Below, piece by piece: positions 1 through 7,786 of a stretch of DNA of 58,171 nucleotides (position 1 is its first letter; every line of letters starts with the position of its first letter). A program made the position numbers and the translations under genes. The notes beneath the pieces were generated by a model that did not search any database, had not been told where the DNA came from, and was given only the letters and a program-made list of their open reading frames with translations. The DNA comes from Oceanibaculum nanhaiense (GTDB taxonomy: Bacteria; Pseudomonadota; Alphaproteobacteria; Oceanibaculales; Oceanibaculaceae), in assembly GCF_002148795.1 (NCBI RefSeq), contig NZ_MPOB01000015.1:1-58171 (forward strand), read 5' to 3'.

Positions 1-585
1 TATTTTGCCGATACAATGGGCCTTGTGCATAATTTTACAGCTGTTCTAGATTGGCGGCGGCGTGGGGAAATAATAAAAATTGTCCAAGATTCTTATTTTA
101 CGGGTGGCATAGGAAAGGTTCCCGACGAGGTTGGAAATTTCGTAAGAAAAAGATTTTTAAACTCTCTTCAGTATACTCAAATTATGCGGAGGTTGGACAG
201 TCGGCGTACTGAGGGTGTGGGCAGACTTGTCAAAGAAGATGCTACACAGGACCAGATATTTGGTCAATTTCAATATTTGTATAGAGATGTATTATTTAGG
301 GACTTAAGACATAAAATTTGGAATGGCACTCAGGTGAAGACGATATCAGCCATGACAACGCGCGCGGGGTTTTCTTTGGATAATGGCGTTCCTTATCCTA
401 CTTTTCAGGAAGACTATGGCCTTGTGCTTGTTGATAATTTTAAGGACCATCGCGGTGATCCTGAGAAGCTGTTGAGAGCCGCCGCATTTGCCGGTTGGGG
501 GGTTGTTCCTGAAAGCCAAAAACATCGGATTCGGGAAGTTGCTCAACATATAGAAGAGCGTAGGTCCAAGAGGTATCAAGCGTGA
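1..585 (+). CDS. Hypothetical protein, possibly 5'-partial, AT-rich module
   Basis: I do not recognise a family. The first in-frame ATG is at 16, but the frame is open to base 1 and no ribosome binding site precedes that ATG, so the gene may begin outside the window; from the ATG it would be 189 residues. The product looks soluble, rich in charged residues, with no signal peptide or membrane segment. The C-terminal 30 residues are strongly basic and probably helical. It overlaps the next gene by 4 bases (GTGA), so the two are probably translationally coupled. Base composition is visibly AT-richer than everything after about 1100, with AT-ending codons common, which suggests horizontal acquisition. 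Its role may be tied to the HEPN-like partner, but that rests on position only. Confidence 0.55.
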   Translation, partial: YFADTMGLVHNFTAVLDWRRRGEIIKIVQDSYFTGGIGKVPDEVGNFVRKRFLNSLQYTQIMRRLDSRRTEGVGRLVKEDATQDQIFGQFQYLYRDVLFRDLRHKIWNGTQVKTISAMTTRAGFSLDNGVPYPTFQEDYGLVLVDNFKDHRGDPEKLLRAAAFAGWGVVPESQKHRIREVAQHIEERRSKRYQA

Positions 586-1025
586 GTTCAAATTCTCGGA
601 GATTGCAAACTTTGAGAGCATTGACCGCAGCAGCAAAATCTCGCTCGGGATTGGCGGCGTTTAACCATGTAGATCATGAACTTCAAGAGATCGGTACCGC
701 CACACGAGTTTCCCCGCAAAGGCGTAGCCATTTGCTACAAGTTTTCCATGGTATGCGAGCGCTTGAAAGCGCGCTTAAAGAGGTGGCTAGAAGCCATGGT
801 CTTCCAACAAGAAATACTCTTGGAGGCGTTTTTTATGAGCTGAGCAATGTTCCGGCAAACCATCCGGCCCATTTAAGCGCACGAGATCGAAGTCGATTTC
901 TGAGAAATGTTGCGTCCACACGTAATTCAATTATGCATCAGGCGAATAAATTTCCAAGGAGTGAAAGAGAGGTTAGTGTCACTATGGGTGAAATCGCCGC
1001 ATGCTTTTCCTTATTAGTGAGATAA
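582..1025 (+). CDS. Putative HEPN-domain protein (RNxxxH motif)
   Basis: A 147-residue, probably all-helical protein. The GTG start overlaps the upstream stop and is preceded by an AAGAGG-type binding site about 8 bases upstream. Near the C-terminus it has R114-N115-x3-H119 (RNSIMH) within a predicted helix. This is the R-x4-6-H signature, with polar residue after Arg, that marks HEPN ribonuclease domains in toxin-antitoxin, abortive-infection and CRISPR-associated proteins. The rest of the sequence gives no further match, and a short motif like this can arise by chance. The AT-rich composition matches the upstream partner and differs from the chromosome to the right. If the call is right, a function in RNA cleavage during defence or stress is plausible, but this is inference. 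No nucleotidyltransferase (MNT) antitoxin is visible in the window. Confidence 0.5.
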   Translation: MSSNSRRLQTLRALTAAAKSRSGLAAFNHVDHELQEIGTATRVSPQRRSHLLQVFHGMRALESALKEVARSHGLPTRNTLGGVFYELSNVPANHPAHLSARDRSRFLRNVASTRNSIMHQANKFPRSEREVSVTMGEIAACFSLLVR

Positions 1026-1304
1026 CGCTTGATGTTATAGTTATCGTTGTAGGTGTGAGCGCCTTAAAGGGTTTCTAATGCCGTAATGCGCTTCGCAGTG
1101 TTCCTTTTCTGCATCCGTGCAGTGATGTTTGCCTTTCATTTTCTTCCCGCCCACCTCCCCCACACCCCCACTCCGGGATGGATTTCCGGGGCGGATCGTA
1201 CTAGAGGTCAGGGCCGCGCGCTCCGGTGAGGGGCGCGGCTGTTGCCCGCCCGCCAGGCAGGACCTTTAGCCAGTCCCTCGGGGCCGGTCCCTTATGGGAG
1301 TCGC
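1026..1304. other. Intergenic junction between AT-rich module and GC-rich chromosome
   Basis: No gene is seen. Composition shifts from AT-rich to GC-rich across this stretch, with pyrimidine-rich CCCCCAC-type runs around 1145-1175. An inverted repeat (GCCGCGC at 1213-1219 with GCGCGGC at 1233-1239) could form a 7-bp hairpin, but no T-tract follows it, so terminator function is unsupported. The stretch may contain the promoter of the downstream ABC ATPase gene. Confidence 0.4.
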
Positions 1305-2714
1305 ATGACCCAGACCCGCATCGCCGTCTCGCACATCACCAAGCGGTATTTCCTGTACCGCACGGCGCTGGAGCGTCTGCTGCATGCCGGTTTCGGCGTG
1401 AAGGCCAAGCCGGTGCGTGCCTTCGAGGCGCTGAACGATGTCTCCTTCTCGGTCAAGGCCGGGGAATGCGTCGGGCTGGTCGGGCGCAACGGCTCGGGCA
1501 AATCGACGCTGCTCTACATCATCGCCAACACGCTGGCGCCGACTTTCGGCAGCGTCGCGGTGACCGGCCGGCTGGCGGCGCTGCTGGAGCTGGGATCGGG
1601 CTTCAACCCGGAATTCACCGGCCGCGAAAACATCTTCTTTTATGCCGCCATGCTGGGGCTGAAGCGCGAGGAGATCGCCGCCCGCTTCGAGGAGATCGTA
1701 GAGTTCGCCGGCATCCGCGATTTCATCGACCAGCCGGTGAAGACCTATTCCTCGGGCATGACTGTGCGGCTGGCCTTCTCCGTCACCACCTGCATCGAGC
1801 CGGAAATCCTGATCGTGGACGAGGCGCTGGCGGTCGGCGACGAGGCGTTCCAGCGCAAATGCATCGCCCGCATGGCCGATCTCCGGTCGCGCGGCACCAC
1901 CATCCTGTTCGTCAGCCACAATGCGCGCAGCGTCATCGAACTGTGCGACCGCGCCATCCTGCTCGACCGCGGCGAGATGCTGGTGGATGGCAAGCCGGAC
2001 GAGGTGATCGTCGCCTATCGCCGCATGCTCTACATGGAAGGCGAGCGCTACGAGGCCTACCGGCAGGAGCTGAAGGCGCATAATGGCGACCCGAAGCCGC
2101 TGCTGCTGGCGCGCGAGACCGAGAACGGTTCAAACGGCAATGGTGCGGCTGAACCGCAGATAGAGTCGGAGCCCGGCGCCGCCTATTACGACGAGTCCCT
2201 GAAGCCGGAAAGCATGCTGATGCATGAACCGGCCGGCGCGGTGATCTCGGAGCCGGCAGTGTGCCTGGTTGGGGCCGATGGCGCGCCCGCCGCGCGGGTG
2301 AACATGCTGAAGCGCGGCGAGGAATATGTGATCCGCTACCGCGTGCGCTTCGAGGAGGATGCCCGCGATGTCGGCTTCTCCACCAGCGTGCAGTCGATGA
2401 ACGGCGTCATGCTGGGCGGCGGCTCGCTGGTGCTGGCCGACGAGACCATCCCCCTCGTGCCGGCCGGCAGCGTGATCGAGGCGCGGCACGTGTTTTCCTG
2501 CCGGCTGCTGGCCGGCACCTATTTCGCCAGCCTCGGCTGTTCCGCCGTGAAGGATGGCGCGCGCCAGCCGCTGCACCGCATCGCCGATGCGCTGATGTTC
2601 TCGGTGCTGCCGGAGAAATCCTACAATGGGCGCGGCATGGTGGATTTCGCCTTCCGCAGCGGCCATGCCGTGATCGCGGGTGGCGCGGAACAGGACCGAA
2701 AAGCTGGAGAATAG
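1305..2714 (+). CDS. Wzt-like polysaccharide ABC exporter ATPase with C-terminal carbohydrate-binding-type domain
   Basis: Start chosen at ATG 1305, which has GGAG 4 bases upstream and begins right at the ATPase domain; an in-frame ATG at 1242 would add 21 residues unlike the family. In 469 residues the N-terminal ~245 form an ABC ATPase: Walker A GRNGSGKST (60-68), signature SSGMTVR, Walker B ILIVDEAL, switch His in FVSHNAR. It is the family that powers O-antigen and teichoic-acid exporters (Wzt, TagH, KpsT-like). After a linker of ~60 residues comes a ~170-residue beta-rich domain in the position of the Wzt C-terminal domain that recognises the modified glycan end. No Wzm-type permease gene or glycosyltransferase is adjacent; upstream lies the AT-rich module, so this ATPase is an orphan here. 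Substrate unknown. Confidence 0.85.
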   Translation: MTQTRIAVSHITKRYFLYRTALERLLHAGFGVKAKPVRAFEALNDVSFSVKAGECVGLVGRNGSGKSTLLYIIANTLAPTFGSVAVTGRLAALLELGSGFNPEFTGRENIFFYAAMLGLKREEIAARFEEIVEFAGIRDFIDQPVKTYSSGMTVRLAFSVTTCIEPEILIVDEALAVGDEAFQRKCIARMADLRSRGTTILFVSHNARSVIELCDRAILLDRGEMLVDGKPDEVIVAYRRMLYMEGERYEAYRQELKAHNGDPKPLLLARETENGSNGNGAAEPQIESEPGAAYYDESLKPESMLMHEPAGAVISEPAVCLVGADGAPAARVNMLKRGEEYVIRYRVRFEEDARDVGFSTSVQSMNGVMLGGGSLVLADETIPLVPAGSVIEARHVFSCRLLAGTYFASLGCSAVKDGARQPLHRIADALMFSVLPEKSYNGRGMVDFAFRSGHAVIAGGAEQDRKAGE

Positions 2715-2719
2715 AATGA

Positions 2720-2804
2720 TGGTGCGGGCGGTCGGACTCGAACCGACACTCCTCTCGGAACCGGATTTTGAGTCCGGCGCGTCTACCAATTCCACCACGC
2801 CCGC
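2720..2804 (-). tRNA. tRNA-Leu (anticodon CAA)
   Basis: The reverse complement folds as a class II tRNA with a long variable arm. The 7-bp acceptor stem is GCGGGCG (2804-2798) paired with CGCCCGC (2730-2724), followed by discriminator A and an encoded CCA ending at 2720. The anticodon stem CCGGA/TCCGG encloses loop CTCAAAA, giving anticodon CAA (reads UUG, Leu). The T-arm contains GGTTCGAGTCC. The gene is convergent with the Wzt-like gene, whose stop lies only 5 bases from the CCA end. Confidence 0.95.
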
Positions 2805-2879
2805 ACGGCAGAGGCGTCCTTCGACGGATCGGCATATTAGTCGCGGACGGCCTGCCGTCAATCGCGGTGTGGAGAGCCT

Positions 2880-3491
2880 ATGACAAGTTCTGCTTCCGAG
2901 CGGCCCTCGCCGCTGCGCCGGCTGTATGACTGGACGCTGCGCTGGTCCGCCCATCGCCATGCGGAAAAGGCGCTGTTCGGCATTTCCTTCGCCGAGAGCA
3001 GCTTCTTCCCGATCCCGCCCGATGTGATGCTGATCCCGATGGTGCTGGCCGACCGTGCCCGTGCCTTCCGCTTCGCCGCGATCTGCACGCTGGCCTCGGT
3101 GCTGGGCGGCGCGCTGGGCTATGCCATCGGCCTGTTCCTGTTCGAGAGCGTCGGCCGCGCAGTGCTGGATTTCTACGGCTATGCCGCCAAGTTCGCGGAA
3201 TTCTCGGCGCTCTATAACGAACAGGGCTGGCTGATCGTCGCCGGGGCCGGCTTCACACCCTTTCCCTACAAGGTCATCACCATCGCCAGCGGCGTGACCA
3301 GCATGGATTTCCTTGTCTTCATGCTGGCCTCGGCGGTGTCGCGCGGCGCACGCTTCTTCCTGGTGGCGGCCCTGCTGTGGCGCTTCGGCCCGCCGATCCG
3401 GGTTTTCATCGAGGCGCATCTCGGCAAGCTGACCGCCGCCTTCTTCATCCTGCTGGTGGGCGGATTCGTCGCCTTGAAATATCTGCTGTGA
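2880..3491 (+). CDS. yqaA: YqaA-type DedA/VTT-domain membrane protein
   Basis: A 203-residue inner-membrane protein of the SNARE-associated/DedA superfamily (VTT domain), short YqaA subfamily. Visible features are the amphipathic entry helix, the ESSFFPIPPDVMLIP stretch (~residues 39-53), a glycine-rich LGGALGYAIG helix, the TPFPYKVITIASG re-entrant region (~124-136), SRGARFF, and a C-terminal hydrophobic helix. DedA relatives act in membrane homeostasis and lipid-carrier scrambling; the exact activity of YqaA is not established. ATG 2880 is preceded by GGAGAG. It starts a run with dsbB-like and coq7-like genes, overlapping or nearly overlapping the next start, so probably the first gene of an operon. 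Confidence 0.88.
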   Translation: MTSSASERPSPLRRLYDWTLRWSAHRHAEKALFGISFAESSFFPIPPDVMLIPMVLADRARAFRFAAICTLASVLGGALGYAIGLFLFESVGRAVLDFYGYAAKFAEFSALYNEQGWLIVAGAGFTPFPYKVITIASGVTSMDFLVFMLASAVSRGARFFLVAALLWRFGPPIRVFIEAHLGKLTAAFFILLVGGFVALKYLL

Positions 3492-3508
3492 GCGCGGATT
3501 TTCCCCTG

Positions 3509-4015
3509 ATGAACCGCATCGACACCCGCCTCGCCACGCTTGCCACCGCCCTGCTCAGCGCCGCGATTCTGGGTGCCGCGCTGCTGTCGCAGTTTGCCGG
3601 CGGGCTGCAGCCCTGCGTGCTGTGCGTCTATCAGCGGTGGCCCTATGTGGCGACGATCCTGCTCGGTCTGGCTGGTTTCGCGCTGGCACGGCGGCATCCG
3701 GGCGCGGCGCGGATCACCCTGGCGCTGGCCGGGCTGGTATTCTTCGTGGGTGGCGGCATCGCCGGTTTCCATGTCGGGGTGGAGCAGGGCTGGTGGCAGG
3801 GCACTTCGGGCTGCGGCGCGCCGACCGGCGGCGCGATGACGCTGGAAGATTTGCGCGCGCAGGTGCTGGCCGCCCCCGTGGTGCGCTGCGACGAGGTGCC
3901 ATGGTCCCTGCTTGGCATTTCCATGGCAGGCTATAATTTCATTATCTCGCTGGCGCTGGCTGGTGCTGCCCTCTGGGCCGCTGCGCGCCGCACGGAAGAT
4001 GGAGACGAGGCATGA
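3509..4015 (+). CDS. dsbB: DsbB-family disulfide bond formation protein
   Basis: A 168-residue, four-helix inner-membrane protein that would reoxidise periplasmic DsbA and pass electrons to ubiquinone. The first redox pair is C36-V-L-C39 in QPCVLCVYQRWPY, the hallmark region after helix 1. The second pair is C102 (SGCGAP) and C127 (VVRCDEVPW) in the second periplasmic loop. Start chosen at ATG 3509. A GTG at 3488, in frame and overlapping the yqaA stop by 4 bases, would add 7 residues and is equally possible, because neither has a strong binding site. The stop overlaps the coq7 start (ATGA). Linkage to a ubiquinone-biosynthesis gene fits its use of quinone. No DsbA is in the window. Confidence 0.9.
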   Translation: MNRIDTRLATLATALLSAAILGAALLSQFAGGLQPCVLCVYQRWPYVATILLGLAGFALARRHPGAARITLALAGLVFFVGGGIAGFHVGVEQGWWQGTSGCGAPTGGAMTLEDLRAQVLAAPVVRCDEVPWSLLGISMAGYNFIISLALAGAALWAAARRTEDGDEA

Positions 4016-4587
4016 GCAAGGCACAAGCCGCACATCCGCGCGTGACAGCAGAAGACCGGCTGCCCGGCGACCTGACGCGTGAGGAACTGATCGCCCGCAT
4101 GATCCGCGTCGATCAGGCCGGCGAATATGGCGCGCGCCGCATCTATGAGGGCCAGCTCGCGGTGCTGGGGAAATCTCCCTCCGCCGCCACCATCCGCCAC
4201 ATGCACGAGCAGGAGCTGGAACATCTCGACACTTTCAGCCGGATGCTGGTGGAGCGCCGCGTGCGCCCGACCGCCTTGCAGCCGCTCTGGCATGTCGCCG
4301 GCTTCGCGCTGGGCGCGGCGACCGCGCTGATGGGCGAGAAGGCGGCGATGGCGTGTACCGTCGCGGTCGAGGAGACCATCGATGAGCATTACCGCCAGCA
4401 GGCCGAGACGCTGGGCGAGGACGAGGCACCGCTGCGCGAGACCATCGAACGCTTCCGCGCCGAGGAGCTGGAGCACCGCGACATCGGCTATGAGCACGGC
4501 GCCGAACAGACGCCGGGCTTCGAGCTGATGCGCGGCGCGATCAAGGCTGGCTCCCGCCTCGCCATCTGGCTGTCGGAACGGGTGTAG
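4012..4587 (+). CDS. coq7: COQ7-family 5-demethoxyubiquinone hydroxylase
   Basis: A 191-residue diiron monooxygenase of the COQ7/CLK-1 family, which hydroxylates demethoxyubiquinone in ubiquinone synthesis at the inner membrane. Iron-ligand motifs are visible: E38 in DQAGEYGA, the EQELEH block (Glu-x2-His ending at H71), the VAVEETIDEHY helix, and EELEHRDIG near the C-terminus. These are the paired ExxH motifs of the ferritin-like four-helix bundle. The hydrophobic LWHVAGFALGAATALMG segment fits the membrane-contacting helix. Length is normal for bacterial COQ7. It overlaps the DsbB-family gene by 4 bases and ends 3 bases from the convergent PaiB gene. Confidence 0.93.
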   Translation: MSKAQAAHPRVTAEDRLPGDLTREELIARMIRVDQAGEYGARRIYEGQLAVLGKSPSAATIRHMHEQELEHLDTFSRMLVERRVRPTALQPLWHVAGFALGAATALMGEKAAMACTVAVEETIDEHYRQQAETLGEDEAPLRETIERFRAEELEHRDIGYEHGAEQTPGFELMRGAIKAGSRLAIWLSERV

Positions 4588-4590
4588 CCT

Positions 4591-5220
4591 CTACCCCCGC
4601 TTCGCGGCGCGCATCATCGCGGCGATGGCGAGGTTGGACTCGCCGCCCAGCGCTTCCAGTGCGCCGGCAGCCCCTTCCACATCCTCCGGTTTCTTGTTCT
4701 GCGACAGCTTCCATTTGCCGGTCAGGTTCTCGATGCCGATTTCCAGCCCGACGATGGCCTTGCGCATCCCGGTATAGAGTTTTTCCGGCATCTTACCGGT
4801 GGTCCAGGGCCTCTTCGGCAGCAGCTTTTCCTCGAACTGCGCCGACAGATCGTCCAGCATCTGCATCACCGCGATATCGTCGGTCACGCGCGGCTTCCCG
4901 GTGGCATGCACGGCGGCATAGTTCCAGGTCGGCACCTGGTGTTCGCTGGCGTACCAGTCCGGCGAGATATAGGCGTTCTGCCCGCCAAACACGATGAGCG
5001 CCGAGGCCGTGCCGTCGCAGGCTTTCCAGATCGGGTTGGCGTGCGCCACATGGCAGCGCAGCGTGCCGTGCGGCCCCGCCTTGCGGTCCAGCAGGAAAGG
5101 CAGATGCGCCGCCTGCATGCCGGTTTCCGTGTTGATGACCATCAGGGCGAAGGGGTGCGCCTCGATCAGGCCGAACAGCGCGTCAGGATCGTCGGTCGCG
5201 AAATGGCGGGGCACATACAT
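4591..5220 (-). CDS. paiB: PaiB-family FMN-binding negative regulator
   Basis: A 209-residue protein with the full PaiB-family signature: the N-terminal MYVPRHFATDD, HLPFLLD (~residues 39-45), the HVAHANP turn, the NAYISPDWYASEHQVPTWNYAAVH core (~83-106), and the late LTGKWKLSQNK block. PaiB of Bacillus represses degradative-enzyme and sporulation genes; the fold is a split-barrel flavin-binding domain, and many homologues have unknown roles. It is convergent with coq7 and lies 29 bases downstream of the BtuF-like gene on the same strand, so the two may be co-transcribed. No PaiA acetyltransferase is adjacent. Confidence 0.88.
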   Translation of the reverse strand: MYVPRHFATDDPDALFGLIEAHPFALMVINTETGMQAAHLPFLLDRKAGPHGTLRCHVAHANPIWKACDGTASALIVFGGQNAYISPDWYASEHQVPTWNYAAVHATGKPRVTDDIAVMQMLDDLSAQFEEKLLPKRPWTTGKMPEKLYTGMRKAIVGLEIGIENLTGKWKLSQNKKPEDVEGAAGALEALGGESNLAIAAMMRAAKRG

Positions 5221-5249
5221 GGCCTGGCTTTCCGGTCGCAGGAGAAAGA

Positions 5250-6173
5250 TCAGAGGCGAACCCAGCCGGTGCCTTCATGGGTGAAGGCGAAGCGACCGGG
5301 GTGCAGGATTTCCGCCAGGATTTCCAGCGTCTCCAGAATACGCGGTCCGGGCCGGTTGAAAAAGTGATGACCGTCGGCAACATAGACACGGCCGTCCCGC
5401 GCCGCGCGCATGTCGGCCCAGCCGGGCTGGCCGGTCAGGGCCGATATCTCCGACAGGGTGCGTGGTATCTCGAAGCCGCAGGGGGCGATCACCACCACAT
5501 CCGGATCGATGCGCAGCAAGGCCTCCAGCTCCAGCCAGGGCGAATGCTTCCCGGCCTCGCCGAACAGGCTGACGCCGCCGGCCCGCGCGATCAGTTCCGG
5601 CACCCAGTTGCCCGCCGCCATCGGCGGGTCCAGCCATTCGATGCAGGCGACGGTCGGCTTCGGCTCGATCAGACGTGTCTGCGATTCGATGCCCTCGATG
5701 GCGAGCGTCAGCCGGTCGATCAGCGCCTTGCCCTGGCGCACCGCACCCAGCGCGCGGGCGACGCGGCGGATGTCGGTCCAGATGCCGGCAAGGCTGGCCG
5801 GGCTGCAGGAGACGAGACGTACCGGGCGGCCGGTCAGCTCGCAGGCCGCCTGCTCCACCTCGCCCAGGCTGACGGCGCAGACCCGGCACAGATCCTGGGT
5901 GACGATGATGTCCGGCTGCAATTCGGCCAGCATCGCCTCATCCACCTCGAAGACCGACAATGCGTTGCGTGCCGCCTGCTTCACCTGGCGGTCGATCTCT
6001 GCCGAGGGGACGGTGATATCGATGCGCGGGCGGCTGACGATGGGCAGGTCGCCGATGGCGGCGGGGAAGTCGCATTCGTGGCTGCGCCCGACCAGATTGC
6101 CGGCATGGCCCAGCTCGGCCACGATCTCGGTGGCGCTGGGCAGCAGGCTGACGATGCGGGGCGGGCGGGTCAT
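5250..6173 (-). CDS. BtuF-like cobalamin-binding protein
   Basis: A 307-residue class III periplasmic-binding-protein fold, opening with PRIVSLLPSATEIVAELG and ending with FFNRPGPRILETLEILAEILHP, both typical of the BtuF/cobalamin-binding family. The CRVCAVSL motif (~residues 95-102) and SHECDFP are common in the long alphaproteobacterial cobalamin-binding subfamily. There is no signal peptide, so unlike BtuF it is probably cytoplasmic, and no BtuCD genes are near. Its task (corrinoid sequestration or sensing) is uncertain; siderophore or haem binding is possible in this superfamily. It is followed closely by paiB. Confidence 0.78.
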   Translation of the reverse strand: MTRPPRIVSLLPSATEIVAELGHAGNLVGRSHECDFPAAIGDLPIVSRPRIDITVPSAEIDRQVKQAARNALSVFEVDEAMLAELQPDIIVTQDLCRVCAVSLGEVEQAACELTGRPVRLVSCSPASLAGIWTDIRRVARALGAVRQGKALIDRLTLAIEGIESQTRLIEPKPTVACIEWLDPPMAAGNWVPELIARAGGVSLFGEAGKHSPWLELEALLRIDPDVVVIAPCGFEIPRTLSEISALTGQPGWADMRAARDGRVYVADGHHFFNRPGPRILETLEILAEILHPGRFAFTHEGTGWVRL

Positions 6174-6183
6174 GGCGCGCTTC

Positions 6184-6813
6184 CTAAAGGGCGAGGTCGA
6201 TCAGTGCGGCGGCGCCGAAGATAAAGATCAGCGCACCGGAAATCCTGTTCATCCATTCCAGATGGTGGATGTCCAGCCGGCCGCGCAGCAGCCCGGCGCC
6301 CAGCGCGATGCCGAACCACCACAGGCACGATCCGATGAACACCCCCAGCACCACCAGGATCGGGTCCAGCAGCGCCCTGTCGGCATCGATGAACACGCCC
6401 AGCGCGACGAAGATGCCGGCGAAGGCCAGGATGGTGATCGGGTTGATCAGGGTCAGCACGAAGGTGGTGAAAAAATCCCCCAGCAGAGAATGCATGCGCA
6501 AGGGCTCCTCCCCCTTGGGCAGCGCAGCGGTCTTCTTGTGGTAGGTATGGATACCCATGCCGAGCAGCAGGATGCCGCCGGCCAGCTGCATCTCCGACGT
6601 ATGGTCGAGCAGCAGATGCGCCAGCGCCGCCAGCCCGAAGGCGGCGATGCAGCCATACAGCGCGTCCGCAACCGCTGCCCCCAGGCCGGAGACCAGCCCG
6701 TGCAGCCGGCTTTCCAGCACAGTGCGGTGCACGCACAGCACGCCGACAGGCCCGACCGGCGCCGCGATGGCGAGGCCGGCGAGTATCGATTTCAGGAACA
6801 GCCAGTCATGCAT
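6184..6813 (-). CDS. LysE/RhtB-family amino-acid exporter
   Basis: A 209-residue inner-membrane protein with about six hydrophobic helices. It opens with WLFLKSILAGLAIAAPVGPVGVLC, the Pro-Gly-rich first helix that defines LysE-superfamily translocators, and keeps TLINPITILAFAGIF (~residues 140-154) in the middle. These export amino acids or metabolites; the substrate cannot be told. Start chosen at ATG 6813 (MHDWLFL). Two further in-frame ATGs upstream arise from 15-bp tandem repeats and would prepend MPVLAMPVLA; no start has a clear binding site. The stop lies 10 bases before the btuF-like start, so an operon with it and paiB is likely. Confidence 0.85.
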   Translation of the reverse strand: MHDWLFLKSILAGLAIAAPVGPVGVLCVHRTVLESRLHGLVSGLGAAVADALYGCIAAFGLAALAHLLLDHTSEMQLAGGILLLGMGIHTYHKKTAALPKGEEPLRMHSLLGDFFTTFVLTLINPITILAFAGIFVALGVFIDADRALLDPILVVLGVFIGSCLWWFGIALGAGLLRGRLDIHHLEWMNRISGALIFIFGAAALIDLAL

Positions 6814-6885
6814 CGCGAGGACCGGCATCGCGAGGACCGGCATCGCCTAGGCGGGCATCGCCTGGACGGGCATCGCATGGGCAGG
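6811..6885. repeat. 15-bp tandem repeat, five copies
   Basis: Five head-to-tail copies of a 15-bp unit: 6811-6825 and 6826-6840 are identical (CATCGCGAGGACCGG), and 6841-6855, 6856-6870 and 6871-6885 are variants sharing CATCGC and a GG-rich end. The array covers the start region of the LysE-family gene. Because 15 is divisible by 3 and each unit holds an in-frame ATG on the minus strand, copy-number change would lengthen or shorten the N-terminus by MPVLA units without a frameshift. Confidence 0.85.
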
Positions 6886-7108
6886 ACGGGGCGGCTTGCG
6901 GAAGGAGGGAAAAGGGCATGCCTTGATTCTTGTTTCTGGGTTCTTGCTTCCGGTGTGACTTGAGACCGTGGATCATGAATACACGATGCGGCAAGGGCCT
7001 TCCACCGCGCGTCAAGCCGCGGCCTCGCGGAAGCGTGATTGTGCGGGGCTTCGTTTCGCAGGGTGGCGGTCCTATGTTTAGACTTGGTGTGTGACGAAAG
7101 AGGCGGCG

Positions 7109-7786
7109 ATGCCCCAGGACGGCGAGACCGACGGCGATATTTTCGGACCGATCAAGCGCAAGCTGGTCGAGACCAAGCAGAAATGGGCGCGTGACGGCAG
7201 GCTGCTGACCGGCGAGCAGTCGAGTCCGGCGCAGCGCAGGCTACCGCCCGGCCAGCGCGAGGTGAAGAATTGGCCGGTACTGGATCTCGGCACCCATCCG
7301 GTGGTGACGCAGAAAGAATGGAAGCTCTCCGTCACCGGGCTGGTCGAGAATCCGGTCAGCTGGGACTGGGCAGCGCTGATGGCGCAGCCGGTGTTCCAGG
7401 ATACCTCCGACATGCATTGCGTGACCGCCTGGTCGCGCTTCGAGAATCGCTGGGAAGGCGTGTCGGCGCGGCATCTCCTGTCTGTCGTGAAGCCGAAGCC
7501 GGAGGCGAAGTTCGTCATCCTGAAAAGCTATGACGGGTACGCCACCAACATCCCGCTGTCGGCCTTCGATGATGCGGATGTGCTGCTGGCGACCAAATGG
7601 GAAGGCAAGGCGATCCCCCGCGAACATGGCGGGCCGGTTCGACTTATCCTGCCGAAGCTCTATCTCTGGAAGAGCGCGAAATGGCTGCGCGATATCCGCT
7701 TCGTGGATCGCGATGCGCCCGGTTTCTGGGAAGTGCGCGGCTATCACAACAATGGCGATCCCTGGAAGGAAGAACGTTATGGCTAA
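7109..7786 (+). CDS. Sulfite-oxidase-like molybdopterin oxidoreductase (YuiH type)
   Basis: A 225-residue oxidoreductase molybdopterin-binding domain. The molybdenum-ligating Cys is C104 in MHCVTAWSRFENRWEGV, followed by the family's GYATNIPL, PREHGGPVRLILPKLYLWKSAKW and the C-terminal GYHNNGDPW. It has no Tat or Sec signal and no haem or dimerisation domain, so it is a compact cytoplasmic member of unknown substrate, unlike periplasmic MsrP or SorA. Start chosen at ATG 7109, preceded by AAGAGG; an in-frame GTG at 7091 would add six residues. The stop overlaps the start of the glutathione peroxidase gene by 8 bases, so the two are translationally coupled. Confidence 0.87.
   Translation: MPQDGETDGDIFGPIKRKLVETKQKWARDGRLLTGEQSSPAQRRLPPGQREVKNWPVLDLGTHPVVTQKEWKLSVTGLVENPVSWDWAALMAQPVFQDTSDMHCVTAWSRFENRWEGVSARHLLSVVKPKPEAKFVILKSYDGYATNIPLSAFDDADVLLATKWEGKAIPREHGGPVRLILPKLYLWKSAKWLRDIRFVDRDAPGFWEVRGYHNNGDPWKEERYG

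Noticed and set aside
1213-1239. Terminator hairpin upstream of the Wzt-like gene
   Set aside because: The 7-bp stem is present but no T-tract follows, and similar short GC-rich palindromes are frequent by chance in this DNA.
6811-6885. A CRISPR array
   Set aside because: The units are 15 bases in direct tandem with no spacers, and no cas genes are nearby.
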